DNA of 35,813 nucleotides from an uncultured Oscillospiraceae bacterium (GTDB taxonomy: Bacteria; Bacillota; Clostridia; Oscillospirales; Oscillospiraceae): contig CAJUQS010000190.1 of the NCBI GenBank assembly GCA_910588365.1, positions 1 to 35,813 on the forward strand. The letters run 5' to 3'. The notes below the pieces were generated by a model that worked only from the letters and a program-made list of their open reading frames with translations, ran no database searches and was not told the origin of the DNA. The position numbers and the translations under genes were made by a program. Shown here in pieces: positions 22,591 to 33,378 of the stretch; positions within the stretch are counted from its first letter, which is position 1, and the number at the start of each line of letters is the position of its first letter.

Positions 22591-22657
22591 GCCGCTATTT
22601 TAGCAGTTGATCTTGTCCCTGACGGGTCGGAGATGAGATCAAGTGCTAAAAGGCGGC
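22591..22657 (+). promoter_or_regulatory. Long stem-loop in the pnp leader
   Basis: The arms at 22591-22613 and 22636-22657 pair almost throughout (GCCGC, TTTTAGCA, TTGATCT with matching complements), with a small CCC/GGG hairpin in the loop. It lies between rpsO and the pnp ribosome-binding site. In E. coli a long stem here is cut by RNase III and lets PNPase control its own mRNA; the resemblance is positional. Confidence 0.6.
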
Positions 22658-22692
22658 TCTCACCCACCAAAGAATCAGAAAAGGAGTACGCT

Positions 22693-24843
22693 ATGTCAAC
22701 CATCATCACCAAAAAGCAGTTCCCCAACTACCGCAAATACACCATGGACCTGGCGGGACGCCCCCTCACCCTGGAGACCGGCAAGCTGGCCGAGCTGGCC
22801 AACGCCGCGGTCCTGGTCACCTACGGCGAGACCACCGTTCTCTGTACCGCCACCGCCTCCGCCCGGCCTCGGGACGGCATCGACTTCTTCCCCCTCAGCG
22901 TGGACTTTGAGGAGAAGATGTACGCCGTGGGCCGCATCCCCGGCTCCTTCATGCGCCGGGAGGGCCGCCCCGGCGAGAAGGGCATCCTGACCAGCCGGGT
23001 CATTGACCGGCCCATCCGCCCCCTGTTCCCCGGCGACTTCCGCAACGACGTGTCCATCATGGCCACGGTCATGAGCGTGGATCACGACTGTTCCCCCGAG
23101 GTTGCCGCCCTCATCGGCACCAGCGCCGCCCTGGCCATCTCCGACATCCCCTGGAACGGGCCCGTGGGCGCGGTGAAGATGGGCTGTGTGGACGGCAAGC
23201 TGGTGGTGAACCCCACCCGGGAGCAGGCCGAGGTCTCCGACATGGACGTGACCGTGGTGTCCACCGGCAAGAAGGTGGTCATGATTGAGGCCGGGGCCAA
23301 CGAGATCCCCAACGACGTCATGTTCGAGGCCATCCAGACCGCCCACAATGAGAACCAGAAGCAGGTGGCCCTCATCAACCAGATGGTGGCCGAGATCGGC
23401 AAGGAGAAGTTCGACTACCCCCACGCTGACTTCAACCAGGAGCTCTTTGACGATATCGTCGCCAACTTTATGGACGAGGCCAAGGCCGCCATGGACACCG
23501 ACGACAAGAACGTCCGGGAGGCCCGGTGGAACGCCATGATCGACCGCTGGCACGAGCGCTACCTGGAGCAGTACCCCGAGATGGACAAGTACCTGGAGGA
23601 GTTCACCTACAAGTTCCAGAAGAAGATTGTCAAGGCGTGGCTCCTGGAGGGCCACCGGGTGGACGGCCGGGCGAAGAACGAGATCCGGCCCCTGGGGGCC
23701 GAGGTGGGCGTCCTGCCCCGGGTCCACGGCTCCGGCCTCTTCACCCGCGGCCAGACCCAGGTCCTCTCCGTGTGTACCCTGGACAACCTCTCCGCCGCCC
23801 AGAAGCTGGACACCATCTGGCCCGAGGAGTCCAAGCGGTATATGCACCACTACAACTTCCCCGGCTACAGCGTGGGCGAGGCCAAGCCCTCCCGCTCCCC
23901 CGGCCGCCGGGAGATCGGCCACGGCGCGCTGGCCGAGCGGGCCCTGCTGCCCGTCCTGCCCAGCGAGGACGAGTTCCCCTACGCCATCCGGGTAGTCAGC
24001 GAGGTAGTCTCCTCCAACGGCTCCACCTCCCAGGGCTCCATCTGCGGCTCCACCCTGGCCCTCATGGACGCCGGCGTGCCCATCAAGGCCCCCGTGGCCG
24101 GCATCTCCTGCGGCCTCATCCAGGACGACGACGGCTCCTTCACCACCTTCATCGACATCCAGGGCGTGGAGGACTTCCACGGCGAGATGGACTTCAAGGT
24201 GGGCGGCACCAAGAAGGGCATCACCGCCATTCAGATGGATCTGAAAAACGACGGCCTGACCATGGAGATCATCAAAAACGCCCTGGACATCACCTACGAC
24301 GCCCGGTGCGAGATTCTTGACCAGATCATGCTGCCCTGCATCGCCGCGCCCCGCGCCGAGGTGAGCAAGTGGGCCCCCAAGATGATCACCATGCACATCG
24401 ATCCCGACAACATCCGGGACGTCATCGGCAAGGGCGGCTCCGTCATCCAGAAGATCGTGGCCGACACCGGCGCGAAGATCGACATTGAGGACGACGGCAC
24501 CATCCGCATCGCCTCCCCCAACGCCGAGTCCGCCGAGGCGGCCAAGCACGCCATTGACCAGATTGTATTCGTGCCCGAGGTGGGCTCTTTGTACTACGGC
24601 CGGGTGGTCCGGCTGATGCAGTTCGGCGCCTTTGTGGAGCTGGCCCCCGGCAAGGACGGCCTGGTCCACATCTCCAAGCTGGCCAACCGCCGGGTGGAGA
24701 AGGTGGAGGACGTGTGCAAGATTGGCGACATGATGTGGGTCAAGGTCACCGAGATCGACGAGAAGGGCCGCGTGAACCTCTCCCACAAGGACGCCCTGCG
24801 GGAGATCGAGGAGAAGAAGGCCAGAGGCGAAGTGATCAAGTAA
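22693..24843 (+). CDS. pnp: Polyribonucleotide nucleotidyltransferase (PNPase)
   Basis: A 716-aa trimeric phosphorolytic 3'-to-5' exoribonuclease. Two RNase PH domains (roughly residues 10-230 and 310-545; the second contains RSPGRREIGHGALAERAL) flank an alpha-helical linker. A KH domain follows (IRDVIGKGGSVIQKI near 578), then an S1 domain (YGRVVRLMQFGAFVEL near 635). The length is standard. ATG 22693 has AAGGAG 6 bases upstream, and an in-frame start at 22633 lies inside the leader hairpin. Confidence 0.97.
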   Translation: MSTIITKKQFPNYRKYTMDLAGRPLTLETGKLAELANAAVLVTYGETTVLCTATASARPRDGIDFFPLSVDFEEKMYAVGRIPGSFMRREGRPGEKGILTSRVIDRPIRPLFPGDFRNDVSIMATVMSVDHDCSPEVAALIGTSAALAISDIPWNGPVGAVKMGCVDGKLVVNPTREQAEVSDMDVTVVSTGKKVVMIEAGANEIPNDVMFEAIQTAHNENQKQVALINQMVAEIGKEKFDYPHADFNQELFDDIVANFMDEAKAAMDTDDKNVREARWNAMIDRWHERYLEQYPEMDKYLEEFTYKFQKKIVKAWLLEGHRVDGRAKNEIRPLGAEVGVLPRVHGSGLFTRGQTQVLSVCTLDNLSAAQKLDTIWPEESKRYMHHYNFPGYSVGEAKPSRSPGRREIGHGALAERALLPVLPSEDEFPYAIRVVSEVVSSNGSTSQGSICGSTLALMDAGVPIKAPVAGISCGLIQDDDGSFTTFIDIQGVEDFHGEMDFKVGGTKKGITAIQMDLKNDGLTMEIIKNALDITYDARCEILDQIMLPCIAAPRAEVSKWAPKMITMHIDPDNIRDVIGKGGSVIQKIVADTGAKIDIEDDGTIRIASPNAESAEAAKHAIDQIVFVPEVGSLYYGRVVRLMQFGAFVELAPGKDGLVHISKLANRRVEKVEDVCKIGDMMWVKVTEIDEKGRVNLSHKDALREIEEKKARGEVIK

Positions 24844-24865
24844 TCGTGTCCTTCCGGACGGGCCC

Positions 24866-24905
24866 TACTTTTTCTTGAAAGAAAAAGTAGGCAAAAAGAA
24901 CTTTT
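24866..24905 (+). repeat. Dispersed hairpin repeat, copy 4
   Basis: TACTTTTTCTTGAAAGAAAAAGTAG followed by GCAAAAAGAACTTTT, 22 bp after the pnp stop codon. Confidence 0.85.
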
Positions 24906-24963
24906 GACGCAAAGCTGTGCTTTGCTTATGGCTTTGCCATGCGGGAACGTCAGATAATGCCAT

Positions 24964-24996
24964 ACAGCCGCCCTGGAGATAAACCAGGGCGGCTGT
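24964..24996. terminator. Hairpin in the pnp/noc convergent gap
   Basis: A perfect 13-bp stem, ACAGCCGCCCTGG/CCAGGGCGGCTGT, with a 7-nt loop, followed on the plus strand by CATGTTTTG. It could stop transcription from either side. The rest of the 24844-25150 gap holds only repeat copies 4 and 5. Confidence 0.6.
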
Positions 24997-25035
24997 CATG
25001 TTTTGAAGATCTGTAAGCGAAACGCAGTTTCGCGC

Positions 25036-25133
25036 AAAAGTTTCTTTTGATACTTTTCCGTGCAGTGACCGCGAAGCGGGCACTAGCAGCCCAAGCCGCC
25101 AACGGCGGCGAATGGTTCACAAAGAAAAGTATG
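25036..25133 (-). repeat. Dispersed hairpin repeat, copy 5, split by an insertion
   Basis: The left half, AAAAGTTTCTTTTGATACTTTTC, ends at about 25058 and the right half, GAAAAGTATG, begins at 25124. The 65 bp between them contain small GC hairpins (CCGCGAAGCGG, GCCGCCAACGGCGGC). It looks like the same element with an enlarged loop. It lies 18 bp from the noc-like stop codon. Confidence 0.65.
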
Positions 25134-25150
25134 TCTGCCATGACCGCCTC

Positions 25151-25966
25151 TCAGGCCGAGGTCGCTTTTCGCTTGGGGATCTGGATGGTGATGGTGATCT
25201 CCTCCTCGCTCTCCTGCCTGTCGCAGCGGGCGTCCACGCCCGCCCGGCGGATGGTCTCCATCCCCCTGTTGACGCTGTTGAGGAAGAGGCGCACGTCCTT
25301 GATGATGTACACCTGCCGCTTGCCGGAGCCCTTCTGCTTCTTCTGGAGGACGGACTCTATGTACTCCTCGCTGGCGGCCACGTTCAGCTTCTTCTCCCCG
25401 ATGTGCCGGAGGGCCGCCAGCTGGGCCGCCTCCCCCTCCAGCCGCAGCAGGGCCCGGGCGTGGCGCTCGGTCAGATCGTGCTGCCGCAGCAGCTCCACGC
25501 AGGCGGGACTCAGACGCAGCAGGCGCAGCTTGTTTGCCACCGCCGACTGGGACCGGCCCAGGCTCCTGGCGGCCTCCTCCTGGCTCATCTCGTAGGTGGA
25601 GATCAGCTTGGCGATGGCCGCCGCCTCCTCCATGTAGTGGAGATCGCAGCGCTGGAGATTCTCCACCAGCGCCAGCAGGGCGCTGTCCCTGGGGGAGACC
25701 CTGACCAGGATGCAGGGCACCCGGGCCAGCCCCGCCAGGCCCGCGGCCCGCAGCCGCCGCTCCCCCGCCACCAGCACGTAGCCGCTGGGCGCCTTCTGCA
25801 CGCTCAGCGGCTGGAGGACGCCGTGCTGCCGGATGGAGTCCGCCAGCTCCCGCAGGGGCTGCTCGGCGAAGTGCCGCCGGGGCTGGCGGGGATTTGGGAT
25901 GATTTTGTCAATTGGGATCTGGTAAATCCTGCTGGACTGGAGCAAGCCGTCGCGCCTGATGTCCAT
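25151..25966 (-). CDS. ParB/Spo0J family protein, Noc-like
   Basis: A 271-aa CTP-binding DNA-clamp protein of the ParB family. It has the CTPase box region VAGERRLRAAG near residue 70 and ENLQRCDLHYMEEA near 103. The recognition helix-turn-helix MSQEEAARSLGRSQSAVANKLRLLRL and the following LTERHARALLRL and KKLNVAASEEYIE resemble Noc (nucleoid occlusion) more than Spo0J. No parA gene is adjacent, which also favours Noc. ATG 25966 follows AAGGGGG by 7 bases; GTG 25984 is a possible earlier start. Confidence 0.85.
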   Translation of the reverse strand: MDIRRDGLLQSSRIYQIPIDKIIPNPRQPRRHFAEQPLRELADSIRQHGVLQPLSVQKAPSGYVLVAGERRLRAAGLAGLARVPCILVRVSPRDSALLALVENLQRCDLHYMEEAAAIAKLISTYEMSQEEAARSLGRSQSAVANKLRLLRLSPACVELLRQHDLTERHARALLRLEGEAAQLAALRHIGEKKLNVAASEEYIESVLQKKQKGSGKRQVYIIKDVRLFLNSVNRGMETIRRAGVDARCDRQESEEEITITIQIPKRKATSA

Positions 25967-25987
25967 GGGAAATCCCCCTTCCACTGG

Positions 25988-26029
25988 TTTTCTCCATTCT
26001 ACGGCTTGTCCGCCAAGAAATGGAGAAAA
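25988..26029 (-). promoter_or_regulatory. Inverted repeat over the noc-like promoter
   Basis: TTTTCTCCATT (25988-25998) and AATGGAGAAAA (26019-26029) are perfect complements 20 bp apart. A minus-strand -10-like TAGAAT (25996-26001) overlaps one arm, and the expected -35 falls in the other. This suggests an operator that blocks the promoter. Confidence 0.5.
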
Positions 26030-26077
26030 TCCTGTCGGCAGGGAAAATTTTCCTGTCCGCCGGGCCCCGGCGGCGCT

Positions 26078-28036
26078 TTACTCCCCGCTGGAGAGGCCGT
26101 CCAGCTCCTCCAGCCAGAGCCGGGCCGCGGCATCGCTGGGCATCCGCCAGTCGCCCCTGGGGGAGAGCGCCACGGAGCCCACCTTGGGCCCGTCGGGCAT
26201 ACAGGAGCGCTTGAACTGCTGGGAGAAGAAGCGGCGGCAGAAGCTGTGGAGCCACTTGAGAATCACGTCCCGGCTGTAGGTCCGGCCCATTGCCAGCTCC
26301 GCCAGGCGCAAAACCTTCCGGGGGCCGAAGCCCCAGCGGACGATGTGGTAGAGGAAGAAGTCGTGCAGCTCGTAGGGCCCCACCAGATCCTCGGTCCGCT
26401 GGCTGATCTCCCCCTGGACCGCCGGGAGCAGCTCCGGGGAAACCGGGGTGTCCAGGATGTCCTCCAGTACGCGGGTCAGCTCCTCGTCCTTGCCCAGGTT
26501 GTCCCGGGCCACATAGTCCACGAGGTGGCGCACCAGGGTCTTGGGGATGGAGGCGTTGACGGCGTACATGCTCATGTGGTCCCCGTTGTAGGTGCACCAG
26601 CCCAGGGCCAGCTCGCTGAGATCCCCGGTGCCGATGACCAGCCCGCCGGTCTGGTTGGCCACGTCCATGAGCACCTGGGTCCGCTCCCGGGCCTGGGCGT
26701 TTTCATACGTCACATCCCGGTCCTCCGGGCTGTGGCCGATGTCCCGGAAATGGCTGCGGACCGTGTCCCCGATGGGGACGGTCTGCAGGGTGGCGCCCAT
26801 GCGCCGGGCCAGGAGGACGGCGTTGTTTTTGGTCCGGTCCGTGGTGCCGAAGCAGGGCATGGTGACGGCGATGACATCGCTGGCGGGCCGGTGCAGCATC
26901 CCCATGGCGAGCACGGTGATCAGCAGCGCCAGGGTGCTGTCCAGCCCGCCGGAGAGGCCCACCACGGCGGTCCTGGCGCTGGTGTGCTCCAGCCGCTTTT
27001 TGAGCCCCAGGGCGGCGATGGTCAGGATCTCCTCGCAGCGGTTGGCCCGGTCGGCGTCGTTCTCCGGGATGAAGGGGGTGGGGGAGACGTAACGGCGGAG
27101 CTTGGTGACGGTGCGCTCCAGGGTGAAGGCGGCCCGCCCAACGCCCAGGGCGTGGGCGCTCTCCATGGGGGTGCTGGCGGGGGGGGTGAAGGTGTTCATC
27201 CGCCGGCGGTCGTAGATCAGGCGGTCCACGTCGATTTCGGTGATGGTCAGCCCGGCGGCGAAGCGCCGCTCCGCCAGCATCGCCCCGTTCTCGGCGATCA
27301 TGTTGTGCCCGGTGAAGACCACGTCCGTGGTGGACTCCCCCTCCCCGGCGTCGGCATAGACATAGCCGCAGCAGAGCCGGCCGGACTGCCCCGCCACCAG
27401 CTGGCGGCGGTAGGCGGCCTTGCCCACCACCTCGTTGGAGGCGGAGAGGTTCAGAATCAGCGTCGCGCCCGCCCGGGCCAGGGCCGTGGAGGGGGGCTCC
27501 GGGGCCCAGAGGTCCTCGCAGATCTCCACGCCCACCACCAGGTTGGGCATGGTCTCGCACGCCAGGATGACATTGGAGGCCATGTGGACGCCGCGCTCCC
27601 CGGCCAAATCCACCAGCACGTCCACATCCTTCCCGGAGGCGAACCAGCGCTGCTCGTAGAATTCCCCGTAGTTGGGGATCCAGGTCTTGGGGATCAGGCG
27701 CAGGATCTCCCCCTTTTGTATGACGGCGGCGCAGTTATACAGCTTGCCGTCCCAGGGGTTCCGCACGGGCAGGCCCACGGCCGTGAGGACCTCCAGGTTC
27801 TTCGTGGCCTCCAGGATGGTCCGCAGGCCCTCCTCTGCCCCGTTGAGCAGGGTGTCATGGAGGAAGAGATCCCCGCAGGTGTAGCCCGTCAGACACAGCT
27901 CCGGCAGGGCCAGGATCCTGACGCCCTGCTTGTCCGCCTCCCGCATCATGGTAAAGATCTGTTCCGCGTTGTAGCGGCAGTCGGCCACCCGGATCTTCGG
28001 CGTCCCGGCGGCCACGCAAATAAAACCATCCTTCAT
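26078..28036 (-). CDS. nadE: NAD+ synthase, glutamine-hydrolysing
   Basis: A 652-aa two-domain enzyme that amidates nicotinic acid adenine dinucleotide to NAD+. In the N-terminal nitrilase-type glutaminase the catalytic triad is visible as E46 (LPELCLTG), K117 (IPKTWIPNYGEF) and C173 (VGVEICEDLW). The C-terminal ATP-pyrophosphatase synthetase domain carries VVGLSGGLDSTLAL. The length is full. ATG 28036 has GGAGG 10 bases upstream; the ORF's first start codon lies before that site. The promoter overlaps the ricT terminator. Confidence 0.95.
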   Translation of the reverse strand: MKDGFICVAAGTPKIRVADCRYNAEQIFTMMREADKQGVRILALPELCLTGYTCGDLFLHDTLLNGAEEGLRTILEATKNLEVLTAVGLPVRNPWDGKLYNCAAVIQKGEILRLIPKTWIPNYGEFYEQRWFASGKDVDVLVDLAGERGVHMASNVILACETMPNLVVGVEICEDLWAPEPPSTALARAGATLILNLSASNEVVGKAAYRRQLVAGQSGRLCCGYVYADAGEGESTTDVVFTGHNMIAENGAMLAERRFAAGLTITEIDVDRLIYDRRRMNTFTPPASTPMESAHALGVGRAAFTLERTVTKLRRYVSPTPFIPENDADRANRCEEILTIAALGLKKRLEHTSARTAVVGLSGGLDSTLALLITVLAMGMLHRPASDVIAVTMPCFGTTDRTKNNAVLLARRMGATLQTVPIGDTVRSHFRDIGHSPEDRDVTYENAQARERTQVLMDVANQTGGLVIGTGDLSELALGWCTYNGDHMSMYAVNASIPKTLVRHLVDYVARDNLGKDEELTRVLEDILDTPVSPELLPAVQGEISQRTEDLVGPYELHDFFLYHIVRWGFGPRKVLRLAELAMGRTYSRDVILKWLHSFCRRFFSQQFKRSCMPDGPKVGSVALSPRGDWRMPSDAAARLWLEELDGLSSGE

Positions 28037-28069
28037 AGATAAGAAGCCTCCTCGCAAACGGTTTTCCTT

Positions 28070-28098
28070 ATTCTACCCCCAAACTGAAAAAAAAGCAA
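28070..28098 (-). promoter_or_regulatory. Promoter of nadE
   Basis: On the minus strand, TTGCTT (28093-28098), 17 bp, TAGAAT (28070-28075). The -35 and spacer lie within the T tract of the upstream terminator. Confidence 0.6.
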
Positions 28099-28122
28099 CC
28101 GGGATGGAGTATCCATCCCGGT
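28086..28122 (-). terminator. Intrinsic terminator of ricT
   Basis: On the minus strand, ACCGGGATGGA-TAC-TCCATCCCGGT is a perfect 11-bp stem followed by TGC and a T8 tract. Confidence 0.9.
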
Positions 28123-28144
28123 CGTTTCTTGCGGCACAGCCAAT

Positions 28145-28187
28145 AAAGTTCTTTTTTGATTCTTTTTTCTTTCAAGAAAAAAGAATG
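28145..28187 (-). repeat. Dispersed hairpin repeat, copy 6 (inverted)
   Basis: AAAGTTCTTTTTTG followed by the hairpin ATTCTTTTTTCTT/AAGAAAAAAGAAT (28159-28186). It lies 6 bp from the ricT stop codon. Confidence 0.8.
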
Positions 28188-28192
28188 TCTGC

Positions 28193-29530
28193 CTATCCCT
28201 CGCCCTTTCCCCTGGGCCGCCTGCGGGGCCTGCGGTGGGGACTGCCGCCGCCGGGCTTGGCCTCCTGTCCGCCGCCCTGCTGGCGGGCGGCGCGATCGGC
28301 CGCGGCCTTCTTCTCGGCGGTGGTGTCGGTGGCGGCGCGGACGGGGAGCTTCTCCACCTTGTCCACCCGGACGGGCCCCTTCTCGCCCCGGGGCGGCTTC
28401 TCCCCCCGGGCGGGGGGCCGCTCCGCGCGCTGGGGGCGCCCGCCCTCCGGACGCTGGGGCTTCTCCTGGCGGGGTGTCTGGGGCTTCTCCGCGGCCTGGC
28501 AGGGCTTCGGGCCGCCCTTGCCCCGGCTGTTGGGGCGGCGGCGGGAGCGGCGCTCCTCCTCACCGCCGCTCCGGCTGTCCCCGGCCAGGACGGAGGAGAC
28601 GGGGATGGGGTCCCGTCCGGGACGGCGGGAGAACCGGGCGGGCTGGGCCTCCTCCGCCTCGGGCGCCGGGGCGCGGGGCGGCCGCTCGGCGGGGATCTCA
28701 ATGCCCTCCCGGCTGCCCTTGCCGCTGCGGAGGACGCGGATCTCGCTGGCCTTGTAGCGCTTCGGCGACTCGGGGGCGCTGTCCAGGCGGACCTGGACCT
28801 GCTCCCGGAGGAAGTCCACGCCGCTGACGTTCCCGATGCCGTCGGGGGTGTCCACGAAGCTCTCGTTCTTGGGCATCCGCTTGGAGGCGTCCTCGTAGGC
28901 GGCCTGCTCGTATTTGAGGCAGCACATCAGCCGCCCGCAGGTGCCGGAGATCTTGGTGGGGTTCAGGCTCAGGTTCTGGGTCTTGGCCATCTTGATAGAC
29001 ACGGGGATGAACTCGTCCAGGAACTGGCTGCAGCACAGGGGCCGGCCGCAGATGCCCAGGCCCCCCAGCATCTTCGCCTCGTCCCGGACGCCGATCTGCC
29101 GCAGCTCGATCCGGGCGCGGAAGACGCTGGCCAGGTCCTTCACCAGCTCCCGGAAGTCCACGCGCCCCTCGGCAGTGAAAAAGAAGATGATCTTGTTGCC
29201 CTCGAAATTGCACTCCACGTTGACCAGCTTCATCTCCAGGTTGTGGGCGGCGATCTTCTTCTCGCAGATGCCGAGGGCCTCCTTCTCCCGCTTGCGGTTG
29301 TAAGCGGCGGCCTTGTGGTCGTTTTCCGTGGCGATGCGCACCACGGCGCGCAGGGGCTGCACCACGCTCTGGTCCGGGACCTCGTGGTTGGCCTCCACGC
29401 AGCGGGCGTACTCCATGCCCTGGGCGGTCTCCACCACCACGTAGGTGCCGGGCTCCACCTGGAGCCCCCGGGGGTCAAAGTAATAGTTTTTCGCGCCGCC
29501 GCGAAAGCGGACGCTGATGACTTCTGCCAT
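28193..29530 (-). CDS. ricT: PSP1-domain protein RicT (YaaT) with long C-terminal tail
   Basis: A 445-aa homologue of RicT/YaaT, a subunit of the RicA-RicF-RicT complex. In Bacillus this complex binds iron-sulfur clusters and directs RNase Y, affecting sporulation, competence and biofilm. The core (residues 1-270) has a PSP1 domain and the cysteine motifs GGLGICGRPLCC (C161, C166, C167) and GTCGRLMCC (C198, C203, C204). Bacillus RicT ends near 275 residues. Here about 170 extra residues, rich in Arg, Pro, Gly, Glu and Lys, follow. ATG 29530 is preceded by CGAGGAAAA. The order holB-ricT matches Firmicutes. Confidence 0.92.
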   Translation of the reverse strand: MAEVISVRFRGGAKNYYFDPRGLQVEPGTYVVVETAQGMEYARCVEANHEVPDQSVVQPLRAVVRIATENDHKAAAYNRKREKEALGICEKKIAAHNLEMKLVNVECNFEGNKIIFFFTAEGRVDFRELVKDLASVFRARIELRQIGVRDEAKMLGGLGICGRPLCCSQFLDEFIPVSIKMAKTQNLSLNPTKISGTCGRLMCCLKYEQAAYEDASKRMPKNESFVDTPDGIGNVSGVDFLREQVQVRLDSAPESPKRYKASEIRVLRSGKGSREGIEIPAERPPRAPAPEAEEAQPARFSRRPGRDPIPVSSVLAGDSRSGGEEERRSRRRPNSRGKGGPKPCQAAEKPQTPRQEKPQRPEGGRPQRAERPPARGEKPPRGEKGPVRVDKVEKLPVRAATDTTAEKKAAADRAARQQGGGQEAKPGGGSPHRRPRRRPRGKGEG

Positions 29531-29546
29531 GTTTTCCTCGTTTCTC

Positions 29547-29565
29547 TGCCGCCCTGAGGGCGGCA
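29547..29565. repeat. Hairpin between holB and ricT
   Basis: A perfect 8-bp stem, TGCCGCCC-TGA-GGGCGGCA, just upstream of the ricT ribosome-binding site. It may modulate ricT translation; no T run follows. Confidence 0.45.
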
Positions 29566-29611
29566 AGGATAGTTGTTTCTATTTGATAGCCCGGGCTCCC
29601 GCGCCCGGACG

Positions 29612-29647
29612 GCTGGTCACTTTTTGTCCGTACAAAAAGTGACCAGC
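29612..29647 (-). repeat. 16-bp perfect hairpin overlapping the holB stop codon
   Basis: GCTGGTCACTTTTTGT and its complement are separated by four bases. The stop codon (29617-29619) lies in one arm, so the last residues of HolB (LVTFCTDKK) are encoded by the repeat. Confidence 0.75.
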
Positions 29648-30474
29648 TCCACCGCCAGAGCCCCCGTCAGATGCCCCACGCCGATGTTGAAATTACACTG
29701 GCGGATGAACCGATCCAGGACCTCCGCGGCGGCGGCGATCCCCCTCCGGCCCAGCTGTCCGGCCAGCTGGCGGCTCAGCGGGTCATCCCCCGATCCATAG
29801 CTGGCGGCCAGGCCGGCCGCCAGCAGGTCCCGGGCGTCCGAGAGGAGGGATTTCAGCTCCTCCCGCCCCGTCTTGCCGTTTTCCAGGTCCGTGCAGAAGG
29901 CGATGATCCCCTCCGCCTGACGCCGGCACAGCAGCTGGCACAGCTGCCGCGCCCCGCCGTCCGCCGCGGCCCCGCCGTCCGGCGGGGACAGCTTCCACTC
30001 CGCCGCCCGGGACCGGATGGTGGGCAGCAGCACCGCGCTGTTGCGGGCGCAGAAGAGGAAGGCCGCGTGGGGCGGGCCGTCCTCCAGGACCTTCAGCAGC
30101 ACATTCTGGGCCTTGGGGTCCAGCAGATCGCAGTCGGGAAAGAGGTAGATCTTCCGCCGCCCCTCGTTGGGCAGGATATAGGCGTCCGCCACCACCCCCC
30201 GCAGCACGTCCACGGCGATGTTCTTGTGGTCCGGGTCCTCCACGGCCGCCACGTCCGGGTGGATGCCCCGCAGCACCTTCCGGCAGGGGGCGCAGGCCCC
30301 GCAGGGGCGATCCCCGCCCTCGCACTCCATGGCCGCGGCGGTGAACCGGGCGGCCGCGGCCAGATCCCCATGGCCGCTGAGGATTACCGCGTGGCCCAGG
30401 GCGTCCCGCCCGGCGGCCTCCCGGATGCGGCCGGACAGCCGGGGCTCCCCAGGGATGGTCAGCTGCTCCGTCAT
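29617..30474 (-). CDS. holB: DNA polymerase III delta' subunit
   Basis: A 285-aa clamp-loader subunit. Zinc-type cysteines are seen in CEGGDRPCGACAPC (residues about 50-63). The AAA+ core includes VDVLRGVVADAYILPNEGRRKIYLFPDCDLL, the NVLLKVLEDGPPHAAFLF sensor region and the SRAAEW equivalent of the SRC box. Like other delta' proteins it lacks a functional Walker A. The start at 30474 follows a GGAGGAGG site. The 5'-adjacent region is a promoter gap shared with ppdK. The last residues fall inside a hairpin repeat. Confidence 0.92.
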   Translation of the reverse strand: MTEQLTIPGEPRLSGRIREAAGRDALGHAVILSGHGDLAAAARFTAAAMECEGGDRPCGACAPCRKVLRGIHPDVAAVEDPDHKNIAVDVLRGVVADAYILPNEGRRKIYLFPDCDLLDPKAQNVLLKVLEDGPPHAAFLFCARNSAVLLPTIRSRAAEWKLSPPDGGAAADGGARQLCQLLCRRQAEGIIAFCTDLENGKTGREELKSLLSDARDLLAAGLAASYGSGDDPLSRQLAGQLGRRGIAAAAEVLDRFIRQCNFNIGVGHLTGALAVELVTFCTDKK

Positions 30475-30534
30475 GGCCCCTCCTCCACCTCCTCCGTCCC
30501 GCCCGAGGGCGGGGCAAATTGCGAAATCATTTTT

Positions 30535-30564
30535 ATTTTAGCACAGATGGGAGCGTAAAATCAA
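30535..30564 (-). promoter_or_regulatory. Possible promoter of holB-ricT
   Basis: On the minus strand, TTGATT (30559-30564), 18 bp, TAAAAT (30535-30540), about 60 bp before holB. The -35 match is moderate. Confidence 0.45.
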
Positions 30565-30646
30565 TATCTGACGCAAAAAACCCGGGGGAAACCGTCCGGA
30601 CCGGCGCAGCTGTTTATTTTTTATCCAAATAATGGGAAGAATGCAC

Positions 30647-30675
30647 TTGCAAAGAGCGGTTTTCCCTTCTATAAT
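30647..30675 (+). promoter_or_regulatory. Promoter of ppdK
   Basis: TTGCAA (30647-30652), 17 bp, TATAAT (30670-30675). It leaves a leader of about 55 nt before ppdK. Confidence 0.8.
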
Positions 30676-30736
30676 ATAAGCCTCTACAGAATACAGGGAA
30701 CCACGCGAATGATAATGACAGGAGGAATTGAAACAA

Positions 30737-33373
<2,637 letters not shown>

Positions 33374-33378
33374 GAAAT

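Noticed and set aside
22696..24786. 696-aa open frame on the minus strand opposite pnp
   Set aside because: Antisense shadow of PNPase, repetitive Gly/His/Val/Leu/Asp composition.
25958..25977. Possible Noc-binding site at the start of the noc-like gene
   Set aside because: Only one half (ATTTCCC) matches the known palindromic site; the other half does not.
25112..28042. 976-aa open frame on the plus strand across noc and nadE
   Set aside because: Spans two confidently assigned minus-strand genes and their intergenic DNA.
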